DNA from: Chromera velia
Lineage: Eukaryota > Sar > Chromeraceae
NCBI GenBank assembly: GCA_018398765.1
Contig: JAHBMJ010002083.1
Location: 1 to 22,938, forward strand
Direction of reading: 5' to 3'
DNA length: 22,938 nt
Shown: piece by piece, positions 9,451 through 20,886 of the stretch
Numbering within the stretch: position 1 is the first letter of the stretch
How the letters are laid out: each line of letters opens with the position of its first letter
Program-made: the position numbers and the translations under genes
Notes under the pieces: generated by a model
Databases searched by the model: none
The model's input: only the letters and a program-made list of their open reading frames with translations
Told to the model about the DNA's origin: nothing

Positions 9451-9776
9451 GTATATAAGCCCCTGCCCTTGAATATTGGACGCACGTTTTGAGACCTCTC
9501 TGTGGTCAACTTTGCCACGGCGCACCACCCACCCGCCCCTCATTGTCCATGTATGTAACTTGTAAAATACATTTATTTTTGCGTTTTTTCGCGCACACCG
9601 CGAGCGTGACAAAACCCTTTATAGGGCAAAAACAATAGGGATCCACCTTGGAGCGACCATTTTTTAAAATTAAAAAAATGAAAAAAAGAAAATAAAATGA
9701 ATTCTAATATAGTAAGTGATAATGCAAAGCCAAGCCAAATCGTGCGTCCAATATTCAAGGGCAGGAGCTTATATAC
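9451..9776. mobile_element. MITE-like element with 36-bp terminal inverted repeats
   Basis: The left arm 9451-9486 (GTATATAAGCCCCTGCCCTT...GGACGCACG) is the reverse complement of the right arm 9741-9776 with 35 of 36 positions matching. Similarity stops abruptly on both sides. The 254-bp interior is AT-rich, with no open frame of note. A 326-bp non-coding unit with near-perfect terminal inverted repeats fits a non-autonomous DNA transposon. The ends read GTATATAAG/CTTATATAC, so a TA target duplication (Tc1/mariner or Stowaway style) is possible but cannot be separated from the repeat itself. High arm identity suggests recent insertion or selection on the palindrome. Confidence 0.7.
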
Positions 9777-9931
9777 ATATAATGTTGATCCGCATGCAAT
9801 GCATGATGCATAATTAATGCATTATATATAATTCATGATCGAAGAGTTCTTAAAGGCTTTCCCATCATTCCATGTGCTGCCATTTGCTGTATGCCATACT
9901 GTCAGCAGCCTAAGGTCAGCCGGCTCCATGC

Positions 9932-11555
9932 ATGCATTCCAAGCGTCTACATCGACTTGAAGATTTCATCAGACAAACGTGCACGGAGAGTGAGAAAAAG
10001 TCTAATCTGATGACTAACCCTCATTCCGATGTCAAACTAACTCCGGTGTGAGCTTGTGTTTTTGCCCCTGCTTTCAGTGCTCATAAGGTGGTCAAAAGGC
10101 AGCACAGGGCGGCTTGTGAAGCCTGTTCGCTCTGACAATCCCCCTCCAGGGCTGGAGAAATACTCCCCAAAAATTCTGAAGACTCAACGTGGCTTCACTT
10201 TCCCGAAAGAACCCACCGCAAGACTGCATCCAAAGAAAAGGCCCATAAAACCTCCTCCTAGACCCCGTCATTACGGTCAGGCCCACATCCCCCCCACCTC
10301 CGAGGAACAGAGAATGCTCGAGAGGTTCGCCAGGCTCGAGGTGTACAGCTATTCAGGCGAAGTCACAGGGGAAGGAGTAGACGGCAAGAAGCTGCACAAG
10401 CTGCTCGACCTCGAGATTGACGAGATCACATCAGACTCAAATGAATTCACATCTTTTCCCCGACCTACGACTTCTCTGTCCGCTCTTCTTGCGAATAGAG
10501 CATTTGGAAGCAATGAGCCACGCCTCAAAAAAATTCAACGCTTCATAGAAACTCTCCCAAACTCAGTCCAGTGCAGAGAAGCCCTCAGTCATATTTTCAG
10601 CAACAAACTCCATAGCCTTCACCCTGTGCCACTCACAGAATCATCTGAGGATGACTTCCTGATGAAAAGAGTATCGATGGTCTCCACAGTATCCGATCTC
10701 GGCAGGTCTATCAGAAAAGTCGTCGGTGCCCGTTTCTCTCCGGTGCTGAACGAAGAGCTCCTCTCCTCAGTCAGGGGGGATCGCCTCTATCTGATGGTAG
10801 TAGCTGCCACCCCATTCTTAAGATGCATTGAAGGTGCACCCTCTAATCCCTTCACTGTCTCATTGCTTCTGACCCTAAAGGCCCTTGAAAGACTCCCAGT
10901 CCTTGCACTTCGAGTTCGCCTTCAGATTGTGGCATTCTTCTGTGATACCCCCGAATTCGTCCTCTTGGACGAGACCGTCCTCCCAAATTTCAGTGGAAGG
11001 ATTCTTGAAGGTACGCCCGACTACAAGCCCCCACCAAAAGAGGAGTGCCGTGCCTCGGAGCTCTCCCCACAAAACCCAACCGTTACGGTGCACACACACC
11101 CGACCAACAGTACCAGTACTTCCTTCTCCATGCTGAAGGCATTGTATGTTCACACAGGACTGAACGAGGCGGACACAGCCTTCCTCGAGGAGGTAGTACG
11201 CAGTCTGATCCAGCAACGACAGCGGGTTGCAGACATGGAAGGGGGGGGAACAGCCTCAACGAGCATGCGAGACGTGATAAAGAACCTCTTCCGCCTCGGG
11301 AGGTTCAGAGACAACGTCGTCACGCTGACAGAGTTCCTCGAAGCGTCAAAACAGACTGGAAAACGGCCCCCAATCCCCCCCGGCAAGGAGTTTCTTTTTG
11401 CATTAATCGAGAGAGATGTCAGAGAGAGGGCAAAATCGGGCGGCCTCTCTGACTATGCAGATTCAACTTCTGCTTCCAGCGGGGTCAGTCCAGTGAGGGT
11501 ATTGAAAAGACGCAGCGAGTCAAGCGACCATGCAAGCAAGAAAGACAGAGACTGA
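9932..11555 (+). CDS. Unrecognised 511-residue protein, two exons
   Basis: A long open frame (10078-11555, TGA at 11553) has clear coding character but no ATG until codon MLERFARLE. A good acceptor (CCCCTGCTTTCAG) precedes 10078, so I propose a first exon 9932-9989 (MHSKRLHRLEDFIRQTCTE) with donor A|GTGAGA. Phases agree, the intron is 88 nt, and the total is 512 codons. The N-terminal 90 residues are basic and proline-rich (PKKRPIKPPPRPRHYG), the middle is helical (LLLTLKALERLPVLALRVR), and the C-terminus is charged and Ser-rich. No domain is recognised. The basic start and helical core would suit an organelle protein, but that is speculation. The stop lies at the very edge of the purine-rich microsatellite tract, which may supply the 3' UTR. 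Exon 2 is firm. Exon 1 and the start are tentative. Confidence 0.6.
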
Positions 11556-11559
11556 CGGA

Positions 11560-11648
11560 AAGACAGACAGAGAAACATGCAGACAGACAGACAGGCAAAC
11601 AGACAGACAGACAGGCAGACAGAAAGACAGACAGATAGAAACAAAGAA

Positions 11649-11688
<40 letters not shown>

Positions 11689-11728
11689 AAGAAAAAAAGA
11701 AAGAAACACAGACAAAAGAAGGAGAAAA

Positions 11729-11760
<32 letters not shown>

Positions 11761-11763
11761 AAA

Positions 11764-11794
<31 letters not shown>

Positions 11795-11803
11795 AAAAGA
11801 AAA

Positions 11804-11834
<31 letters not shown>

Positions 11835-11900
11835 AAAAGAAAGAAGGAAAGAAGGAAAATTGGAAAGAAAGAAAAAAGGAAAGAAGGAAAGAAAGAAAAA

Positions 11901-11932
<32 letters not shown>

Positions 11933-12218
11933 AAAAAAGAAAGAACGAAGGAAAAAAAAGAAGGAAAGAAAGAAGGAAAGAAGGAAGGAAAGAAAGAAGG
12001 AAGGAAGGAAAGAAAGAAGGAATGGAGGAATGAAAGAATGAAGGAATGAAAGAATGAAAGAATGAATGAAAGAAAGAATGAAAAAAAGAATGAAAGAAAG
12101 AATGAAAAAATGAATGAAAGAATGAAAGCAAGAATAAAAGCAAAAAAGAAAGCAAGAATGAAAGCAAGAATGAAAGCAAGAATGAAAGTAAGAATGAAAG
12201 AAAGAAAGAAAGAAAAAA
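11560..12218. repeat. Long purine-rich microsatellite tract (GACA, GAAA, GGAA, GAAT units)
   Basis: The tract changes unit along its length: GACA (about 11560-11640), GAAA with small variants (11641-11935), GGAA/GAAG (11935-12030), then GAAT and GCAAGAAT-like units (12030-12200). The plus strand is almost pure purine for several hundred bases. Reading frames across it on either strand (K/R/E or F/L/S only) are artefacts of the repeat and are not genes. Confidence 0.9.
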
Positions 12219-13591
12219 CTTGTTTTACATGGCAGTGGGTGGTCATGTTGAGCTTTTCAAAAAAATGATATTTAGCTGATCAATCTTTGTACGTAGAGAG
12301 AAAGCTAAACTCTGGAGAATGGTAGAGAGAGAGGGGCGCCGTTTACCGAGGCTCAGCTTTTAATATCAGCAAGTCCTAGCTTGAATACTGTTCAATACTC
12401 CACTGTGACAACGCATACATAACAATTGAAATGTACGCAGGCCGAGAATTAATCAAGGAGACGTACAGAACGAGATCTACAAGCCCTAGCTACAAACCTG
12501 CAGCACGGGAACTTCAGGAAGGGTCCTAGGGAAGGGTCGGGATTGAGAGACTGACAGTAACTACAATTTGAAGGGAAACCACACCTACCTTATCGATCGT
12601 TCATTGAGCACTCCTTCCCATTCGTTTTTATCCCCAGCAGCTGCGTGTGTCGGCCATTTCTCAGTGACAGCCGTTGGCAAGTTTAGTCAATCGATCTGCG
12701 GGATCATCTCATGTCTTATTACTGCACGACATGTTCTCTATTCTTGTTGCGCGACAGTTTCTTTTTTTTTTTTCTGTGTTTGTCCACTTTCGTATCATGT
12801 TCTGTATGCTCATTGCACGCTCGTACTTCTTTCGATCCTACGGAAAGAAAGCCAACATGTCAACGTACAACTTAAATGAGGGATGACACCTGCAACCTCT
12901 GCAGATCTCCATCTTTTCAATTGGCAAGTAGGGCACTTGGTGGACCCTAAAGTTGAAAAAGAAGTGACAGTCTACGCCGTATGCATGGGTATATGACAGT
13001 CTGATGCACTCAATCACTCAGGCGCTGTCAGATCGAACGTGTGAGGGTGTATCAGAGTGAGCTGAAAATATTACAATTGAGAGAAAATGTGAAAACATGC
13101 AATGCCATGCGTCAGTATGCATGCGCCAGACGTTGAATTCGATCACTATAAGGGTATAGCATACATTTTTTATATTTTTTAAAAAAAATATATAATTGTC
13201 TCAAACCGTTTTTTTTTCTGTCAACCAACTGTTGTTTCGCTGTTATAGTAGTATATACGTACTAGTCTAAAAGATAAAACGGCGACAGTGTCGGGCACCA
13301 ATAAATCATTCATCACTTATCAGATAGACAAACACCTAGATCGGCCATATAAAATACATGATATAGAAACAGTTTTACATACATACAATAATTACTTTAA
13401 AAACTTAACTGCTTCAAGTTTCCAGCCTAGTTCTCAGTATGTTTGACTTTACGTAAGTCTCAGACGTTGTAAGGTTTCAGTCTAGGTTTCAGTATACGTG
13501 CCACTGGTTTTAATAGCTCTAGTCATTCATTCATTCATTCATTCATGTTTTTAAAAATCTTTGATGGTTCGAAACTATAGATCTAGACCTA
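12219..13591. other. Gene-free region
   Basis: I see no supportable gene. The frame at 12568-12879 (plus) has no recognised motif and uses no convincing splice or start context. 13130-13420 is AT-rich, with a T/A palindromic stretch at about 13165-13195. A TGCATGC palindrome sits at 13117-13124 and a (CATT)n run at 13525-13547. Confidence 0.5.
13525..13547. repeat. (CATT)n microsatellite
   Basis: Five to six tandem CATT units lie in the gene-free region upstream of the duplicated block. Confidence 0.85.
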
Positions 13592-13896
13592 GATCAGTTG
13601 GAATTTAATTTGAAAGTGCTGCCACTAGTGCTGCCAATCATATGCAGCCAATGTGCTATGCAGTGTGGAAAAAATTCATTCTCCTGTGTCACTGTAAGGG
13701 ATCCTGCCAGCGTCTCTGAGACTGGAAAGTGGTATGCTCACCGGCTTTAATTAAGTGCCTCAATTCAATTTAATTCAGATCGATTAGAATCTTATTTGGA
13801 AGTCCTGCCAATGTGCTATGCATTGTGGAAGTCGACAATTCGAACATTCTCCTGTGTCACTGTAAGGGATCCCGGGGCCTGCCAGCGTCTCTGAAA
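13592..13896 (+). repeat. Imperfect direct duplication (two copies, about 115-130 bp)
   Basis: Copy 1 (13592-13722) and copy 2 (13778-13896) share blocks in the same order: GATC(A/G)(G/A)TTGGAATT-like start, CTGCCAATGTGCTATGCA-like core, TTCTCCTGTGTCACTGTAAG, GGGATC, and GCCAGCGTCTCTGA. They differ by small insertions (for example CCGGGG in copy 2). A coding role is not evident. Confidence 0.8.
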
Positions 13897-14018
13897 ATTA
13901 ACGGAAGATTGGCATCTCGAGGAGCTGCAATGCAGTGAAAAGTTTCAACGCCTATCAAACAATTGTATTTGAATTTGATGTATATTTCTTCTTTTGTTTT
14001 CAAGTTGCAGCCTCTGAA

Positions 14019-14422
14019 ATGCATGTGAATAGTGAGGGTGATACTTCACGGAGGGATCAAATGCTGTTTGGCCGAGACAAAGAAAGAAGCGGAGGTGCAA
14101 TGGAGTACGCGAGGGATAAAGTTATCTATAGATCAACAGCAAGAAAGCCATCTGAACGAGGAACCGTTGGAATACAATATGCATCAAAGCGAAAGAGCAG
14201 AAAGAAAGCGAGCTGCATGCTGACGCACCTGCCTGAGCTGGTTCGCCTGTGAGAGCTGTTTGCTTGTTTCAGCTCGCTTCTTCTGCAAAGCAGAAAAGGC
14301 AGCGGATGCAGTCAAGAAAGAAGAAGCGCAAAGAGGGTCTCTCTCAAGCCAGATTGATCCCTTCAGAAAGAGAAAACGTGAAGACAGAAATTGGCGTGGG
14401 GGCAAAGGATAGACGAGCTCTG
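14019..14422 (+). CDS. Possible two-exon coding segment, very uncertain
   Basis: An open frame from ATG 14019 (after a strong pyrimidine-AG at 13985-14010) runs to TGA 14252 with charged, Lys/Arg-rich sequence (SKRKSRKKA). A second stretch follows acceptor TTGCTTGTTTCAG at 14271. Joined from donor CTG|GTTCGC it reads on to TGA near 14420, with a basic cluster (QKRQRMQSRKKKRKEG). Another frame of the same stretch (ARFFCKAEKAADAVKKEEAQ...) is equally open, so phase cannot be decided. The 3' end would be convergent with the helicase gene, 80 bp away. No family recognised. It may be a small nuclear protein, the last exons of a longer gene, or chance. Confidence 0.25.
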
Positions 14423-14503
14423 TGAAGGGACCTTTGTGCACAGAGAACAACAGCGTGACCGTGACGCTGGGAAGGAGAGAGAGGGAGATGAGAAAAGGAG
14501 AAA

Positions 14504-15119
14504 CTAAGCCGAGACAACTGCCTCATACAACGCCTGCCTTGCCTTCCCGATGTTCCCTTTCCTCAATTTTCGTAAGGCGTCGACCACTTTCTCACGGTGA
14601 CTGTGTCTATCTGTCTGTCTGTTGCGCATCAGTAGTCACTCGGTATGCATGCATCAGGAAGAAAAAAGACTCCGAAGCAGAGGGAGGGACCGGAAGGGCA
14701 GCTAGGGGCCGGGTGGGGAACTGATGGAATGTCAGAAAAAGACAAAAAGAAGGGGAGGGGGCGCCTCCTGTGGGGACTGCGGAGAAGAAGGAAGCGAGGG
14801 TCGACAATTTGTTGCCATCACTTTCAATCCCCCCCGCCCTCCCATGCTGTCTGTCCGACTGACTGACGGACCTGTTGCTTGATCGAGGCTTCTTCTGCAT
14901 CTTCCTCGTCGCTCAACATGATGTCAGCCTGTGTTGCGTCAAGTGTGAAAGAAATGGAAAAGCAAATCGGTGAAAGGGATGAAAAGAAAGACAACTCAGC
15001 AAAAAATCTCCAGGACAAATTGACAAAGAACTCAGGTCGCTCGCATTGATTCACTTCAAGACAAAGAGACAGAGCCAAAAATTCAGTGCGGCAAGAAAAG
15101 GAAGAGAAGACAGCACACA

Positions 15120-15170
<51 letters not shown>

Positions 15171-16877
15171 GCACATACACCCCAGAAGGATCCGGTTGGA
15201 GTCGACAAACTCTAAGGGCGGGAAGCCGTAGAGAAAGGCAGGGAGGGAGAAAACAAAACATCCAAAGATCAGCTCCACACGGGAAAGGTGCGAAGAGGGA
15301 AGAATTCCGAATGAAGAGACTGGACGAAAATGAGGAGAAGTCAAAACAACATCTAGCCCTCCGTCCCGTCTTTCTCCCTCTCTTTGTTCGTCTCTCATTC
15401 TCTGTTCCCTCCCTGCTCACCTCCTTGGCAGCCCTCCTGAACCATGTATCATCCTGATGCCTTTTTTGCTCCTGTACCGACAGAGAGAGAGGCATAAACG
15501 CAGAGAAGACAAAGCGAGAGCGGTCATGAAGATGGAAACGATAGCCAGTCAGAACCGTTCTTTTGAAACACGAAAAACATACAGGCAACGATTCAAGGAA
15601 GCGTGCTGGCCACTGAAAGAGAAGAGACCTGGTACATCTCTGGTGGCATTACAAAGCAGAGCGGGGAGGGGAGGGAAAGGAATGAGTTGAATCTTCTCTT
15701 TGGACAGAAGCAAGAAGGGAGAATTGGTCGGGGGGTTTGAGTGACAACGTGTATGAAAGGCGGTGGAGGTACAGACGACCAAATTCATTCATGAGGAAAA
15801 CGAACGACAGCATACTTCCTTCCCCTTTTATCCGCCTGTCATATCTTTCTTTCTTTCTCTGACAGAGCGCTGCTACTGGCTCTCCGTTCTAGAAATGCAC
15901 TGTGTGTACATGCGTGTTTTCACGGACAGGTCTCTGATTGCACTCCCTCCCATGGATCTCTCTCTCTCTCTCTCTCTCTTCCCCCCACCTGGTGAGCGGC
16001 CTTCTCGATCGACTCCGCGAGGAAGAAGGACTCCCTCAAGACTGCACGCACACATGCAGGCACTCGTTTGGAAAGAATCCAAAAAGACGACATAACATAT
16101 CAAGAAACAACGCAATGAACGAAGCAGTTTGGGGAAGAGCAGAAGAGAGCGGCAGGAAGCAAACAACTCAACAAAGCTCAAGGAGATGGACGAAGGAAGG
16201 CACTGTGAGTAGACTGCATGCCTACCTGTCACTTGCCTCGACTCCAGTGCAGAGGTCTCGTCAGGTTCCCCGAACTCCTCCACCTTCCTCCCTGCACAGG
16301 AGAGGAGAGGAGAGTGCGAATATGAACAGCCGCAGTCAAGTGATTGGACTCACACGAGAGAGGATCGGGGAAGAAAGAAAAGCTGTCGGGCTGGGATATG
16401 GGATTGTGTGATGACAGGCAGACGGAGGGACTAATTTTGATGTTTTCACCCGACTTTCAGACAATTGAAACAACGCCTATTTGGGTCTCGGTGCTTCCGT
16501 ACCGATGTGTTTGAAATTCAACTGCCACGTGTTCACGTCAGCAGGCCCGCAGAAGCACACGCAGAGGCCGCTCCGTCCCGCCCTCGCCGTTCGTCCCGTC
16601 CGATGAACGAACGTGGCGGCGTCCCTGGGGGGCTGCAGGTGGACCACACAGGAGAGGTCCGGGAGGTCTAGACCCCGAGCGGCAACGTCTGTGCCCACCA
16701 GCACTGCAAGTCGAGCTTTCGAGAAACTGCAACGAGGGAAGGGGGGAGGGAAGAATGAGACCACTCAACACATGCGAATAGCTCAAGAGGAATGATGAGG
16801 GGTGTGCCTGTCCACTCATGCAGGGATTTTTAGAATTTGCAACTGACAGGCTTACATCCGATTGAAAATAATGCAAA

Positions 16878-16919
<42 letters not shown>

Positions 16920-18717
16920 TCTCTCCCTCTGTGTGTGTGTGTCTCTCTTTTTCTCTGTGCATTCGCGCGCGCGTGTGTCTGTCTTTGTGCGTGTTGTGTG
17001 TGTGTTCTACCACCGTACAGCTTTCCGGTGAAGAGTCTCTTCTTCCTGCCTGTTGACTGACCTTTCGACTTTCCGCAGTCTCTGTTGCTGTTTGATCCCG
17101 CTGTGCACCCCCACGACCTCCACCCCTGCCACACTCCCCAAGAGTCCCCTCATCTGTCTTCCTCTCGGGTCTCCTCCCCCTCCTACACGGCCCTGCAGCA
17201 GCGCCACAGCAGATTCACCCCCCGAGAAGACAGTGCGAAGAAGAGGCTCCAGACGGAGAACGTACGAGACGGCGTTGACGAACACGAGGACCTTCACTGA
17301 GGAGGGAGTCTGTCCATCTCCAGACTCCACGGAGGAGCTATCCATACGGGAGGCCTCCCAGAAGAGACGAAGCAGGAACATCATCAAGAACAATTCCTGC
17401 AGGCATCATGGAAGAAGGAAGGAAGGGAATGAAGGAAGAAGGCATACATACAGAAAAAGAAAGCAGCACAGGAAGTCCCCGTGCACGCCGACATGCGAAC
17501 GGGGGCGGCAAGAAAAACAGCCAGCTCCCTGCGACCAACTAACCAATCGACAAAAAAACAAACCAAGCGGAGGAAGTAAGTGAAGAGATGCGGGTCGAAA
17601 GCAAATCGGGGGACAAGATTCCGATCATCCTGTGACATGCAGCGCTTCGTTTGCCCCTTCCGTGCATTCCGTCATCTCCACAGACCGAGAGAAAGAAAGA
17701 AAGAAAGACCCACCCACCGACCTTCTTTTCCTCTTCACAATGCAAGACTCGAATGTCCAGAGTAGCTGGAAGTCTGACACGGACTGGCTCTGCATTCTTC
17801 TTCTTCTTCCCTCCCTCCCCCTCTCCGCCCTCCACCTCCGCTGAGACTGCTCCCCCGTCGCCCTCCTGCAACTCCCTTGCACTTGTATTGGTGCCACGAT
17901 CAACGACCAGGTCCGCCACATGCACTCGTTTGTCGCCCCTGAAAGGCAGACGCTCCATCAATTTCTCCAAGCGACTTTGCCCACTCGCTCCCTTCTGTTT
18001 CTTTCCTCTCTTGTTCCTCAAATGCTGTGGCAACGAAAGAGTGGCAGAGAACACCAACACCTGTAACTGACTGTCAAGATTCCCCACTTCTTTTCCCTTT
18101 TTCTTCCCCCCCCCCGATCTCTGGGTCTGTCTTCGGATCTTCTCCACCATCAGTTCCAGCTCCTTGAAGTGCCCAAAGTCCACCAGCCTGTCTGCCTCGT
18201 CCATCACGAGAACCCGTAGAAGCGAGAGGTCCTGCAGTTGGGGCGAGGGGTCAACATCGAACGCGTCCACATTTCCGGGATCGTCCACCCTCAAGTGCTC
18301 ATCGACCATCAGAGCCCAGAGACGCCCTGGCGTCCCCACAACAATCTGCGGTCTCCGACTGAGAAGTCTTTGTTGCTTTTGAGGTGCGAGGCCTCCCACC
18401 ACGCAAACCGTTTGGATGGAAGTTCCCTTCGTGATGGACAGAAACACAGACTCAACCTGCCGAGCTAATTCCCTCGAGGGCAGCACACACAGCACACGCA
18501 CGCAGGCAGCAGACTCTTTTTCCGACCCACTGGATTCTTCTCTTCTCTTCCTGCTGCCAGAGGTGCTTGGGGGCAGTGCCAAGGAAGGGTCCAGTTGCAG
18601 CACCACCATCACGGAGGGAATGGCGTACGCAAGCGTCTTTCCGGATCCCTGCAGGAGAGGATCGTAGCAGGAAGAAAGAACATGAGAAAGAAGGAGAGAG
18701 GGAATGGGAGCTTTCCT

Positions 18718-18776
<59 letters not shown>

Positions 18777-19850
18777 GGAAAGACCTCAGAGGGCGGAGGG
18801 AGAAGAACAGAAGGAACAAACAGAGAAAGCAAGCAAGAACCCAATTCAACTGTCCACTGAAGCACAGAGTTGTCTCGCCTGATCAAACCCAGAGAAACCA
18901 ACCGTCTCTGCGGCACCAATGACGTCTTTGCGTGCCAGGACAGCAGGGGGTATACAGCTGGCTTGGATCTCTGTGGGCATTGCAAACCTCTCTTCAGCTA
19001 TGGCGCGGCGCACAGACTCGGGAAGGTCGACAGACTGATGGAGAGGCTGCCATCCGGGGGGAAGAGGGGGTGGGGGCGGGAGCGGCTTGGTGACTTTGGG
19101 TTTGGTTTGGGCACCAGTTGTCGCAGGCTTGAGACCCTTCGGCTGCATTTGCTTCTTGACCTTTTTGCTTGATTTTGCTTTGTGGTTTTCTTTGTGCGTG
19201 GCGGTTTCATCTTCTTGTGGGGCCTCTGTCTGGGGTGTTTTCTTTTTCTTTTTCAGATTTGGTTTCTTTGGCTGTTTTTTGCCCTTTGTCTGTTTCTTGG
19301 TTTTTCCTTTTTTGGGGGGTGGGGGGTGAGGGTCATCAGGCTTCTTTGAGGCTGATGAAGAGGTGAAGAAGTGCACATCCTTGGGATCTAGTTCTTCAAA
19401 GAGAGAGACGCCACCGGAAGTGAATCTGCAGGGGGGGCTGGGGGTTGGTGAGAGTTCGTGTTGTGTCATGAAGGAGAGATGAAGAGGGAGAGGCTTGCAC
19501 TCATTGGGCGGAAGGAGGTGTAGGAAAGAGCTCGGGAGAAAGGGGGGCACGAGGTGAAGGGGGTAGCGGGAAGGCAAGAGACGGCAACAAAGGACGGCTG
19601 ATGAAAAGGACGGGAAAATGAACATAAGAAACGGAGACAAACACCGGTAGTGGCTTGTTCCTTCATCGGGATTGATGGGAGAAGTCAGAACAGGAGAGAA
19701 ACTGGCAAACTTTAGTCACCACAGTTCCACGACAGGATTGAAGTATCTCACTGACTGACTCACTGACTCTGCGGCAACGTCATCTGGTATCACGACCCGC
19801 TTCCAATTCAGTTTCCTCTTTCTCCCTTTCTCTTCTGCTGCTGCCGACAT
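14504..19850 (-). CDS. DEAD-box ATP-dependent RNA helicase, MAK5/DDX24 family
   Basis: Ten exons on the minus strand: 19850-19768, 19425-18903, 18648-17722, 17396-17062, 16726-16503, 16291-16226, 16041-15989, 15471-15421, 14928-14864, 14600-14504. They sum to 2424 nt (807 residues) with every phase matching. Motifs in order: Q-motif PTEIQ (178-182), GAAETGSGKT (198-207, split by intron 2), PSRELA (259-264), TPGR (308-311), DEAD (352-355), SAT (403-405), VLVFVN (547-552), TDVAARGLD (635-643) and [10 protein letters not shown] (664-673). GAAETGSGKT and the C-terminal [22 protein letters not shown] pattern are typical of MAK5/DDX24, nucleolar helicases needed for 60S ribosome assembly. The N-terminus has [12 protein letters not shown] and LFEELDP, as in DDX24, then a Lys-rich linker (about 60-145). 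ATG 19850 is the first in frame. The last junction (14864/14600) is chosen by phase and is the least certain. Introns 2, 4, 7 and 8 carry dinucleotide repeats. Confidence 0.9.
15114..15169. repeat. (CA)n(GA)n compound microsatellite in helicase intron 8
   Basis: About 12 CA units are followed by about 15 GA units on the plus strand, inside the 14929-15420 intron. It reads (TC)n(TG)n in the direction of transcription. Confidence 0.9.
15957..15979. repeat. (TC)n microsatellite in helicase intron 7
   Basis: About 11 TC units begin 10 nt inside the intron from the exon 7 donor (15988), so the transcript has a GA run soon after the 5' splice site. Confidence 0.85.
16880..16942. repeat. (CT)n(GT)n microsatellite in helicase intron 4
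   Basis: About 25 CT units with a few CCCT interruptions, followed by about six GT units, lie within the 16727-17061 intron. Confidence 0.9.
18722..18772. repeat. (TC)n microsatellite in helicase intron 2
   Basis: About 25 uninterrupted TC units (GA in the transcript) lie in the intron that splits the Walker A motif, 74 nt upstream of the exon 3 acceptor. Confidence 0.9.
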
Positions 19851-20886
19851 CGCAGTAAAGTCTGGGCTTGGCAGAAGGGTCACGAGGGTCGGCCCAGCTG
19901 CGTATTTCTGGGCGGCACACACCAACCCTGTCTCCCCTCAACTGCTATGTGTTGCTGTAAGTCCAGCAATTCTCCTGCAGCCACGTACAGGAGAACAAGC
20001 GATCACATCAAATGTCGTGATCTCCAGAAGGTTCAGAATAACAGACCTCTTGACCATGGAATGCGACACCACGTTGATGCATGGTCAGTACACGTTATGC
20101 ATGCAGGTCAGGCAATCTGATGGCGCCGCAGTGTTTTTTGGGGTCCGGCGTATACGCGCGCGGGCCCGAGGTAATCCGAGGTATGGCGCCGCCATGGCGC
20201 CGCCACGGTCGTCAACGTTAAGTCTGCTTCCTACACTCTCATGAACATATTCATGAACTCTCTCAGTGCCCTATAGCTCCCAGAACATCATGTATATTGA
20301 TAGAACATCGTGTGTTTGCATATTCGATTTGCTGCCCAACGTATGTGATGCTTTCCTTTCCACCTCAATCAGGTAGTTGAGTTTCGCTTGAGTGAAGAAG
20401 GTGAGGAGACGGGGATAAAGCGGGCTTCTACCAAGTAGAACCTCGGCCGGGAGGCAAAAAATCACCCCGTCCCGAGAGAGGAAGAGGAAAGAAGGGATCC
20501 GGCCCCCAACGTTGGCACAGTCTCAACAGAAGCGTGGGAGGGTTTGTCTGGCCTCTGTCCCATAATAGTGAAAGTCTCTCGACCACAATCACAGAAAGAG
20601 CGCGGCTTCACGTGGCGACGACTGCTTGCCTGTGCTGTAAGGAGAAAAAAGAGGCGCGCTGAAGATTCGCACAAAGGAAGAAGTTTCTCAGCAGGTGACA
20701 AAGACATTGCCCGCTTGTATGCAAGGAAATCAGTCAGCTGGCGCTGCAGTTGGTTTTTTTTTTGTATCTTGTGGAAGACTGTGAGGATCTCGGGAGCAGT
20801 TGAGGTCTTAGTGGAGAGGGGAGAAGGAAAAGCAGATTGATTCTTTATTCACCCGTCCCTTTTCTTGTTTGGAGGTAGAGGTAAAA
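19851..20886. promoter_or_regulatory. Divergent intergenic region between helicase and derlin genes
   Basis: About 1 kb separates two divergent starts. It includes a TGCATGCA motif (20098-20105) and a CpG-rich, palindrome-rich patch (about 20140-20215) with a direct repeat of GGCGCCGCCA (20184-20203). The open frame at 20544-20840 (plus) ends before the derlin ATG, has no recognised domain and is probably 5' UTR or chance. Promoter role is inferred from position. Confidence 0.4.

Noticed and set aside
9187..9612. 141-codon minus-strand open frame
   Set aside because: It crosses one arm of the inverted-repeat element and the TGCATGC runs and has no recognised motif or coding texture.
11560..11640. 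Possible CRISPR-like or telomere-like array
   Set aside because: The units are simple GACA microsatellite repeats with no spacers and no telomeric motif.
11485..12246. Long open frames on both strands (F/L/S-rich minus, K/E/R-rich plus)
   Set aside because: They are translations of the GAAA-type microsatellite tract. Their composition is only that of the repeat, and they overlap the end of a better gene on the opposite strand.
12568..12879. Plus-strand open frame with Cys/Ser-rich sequence
   Set aside because: It lacks supporting splice sites, motifs or neighbours, and a second overlapping frame is equally open.
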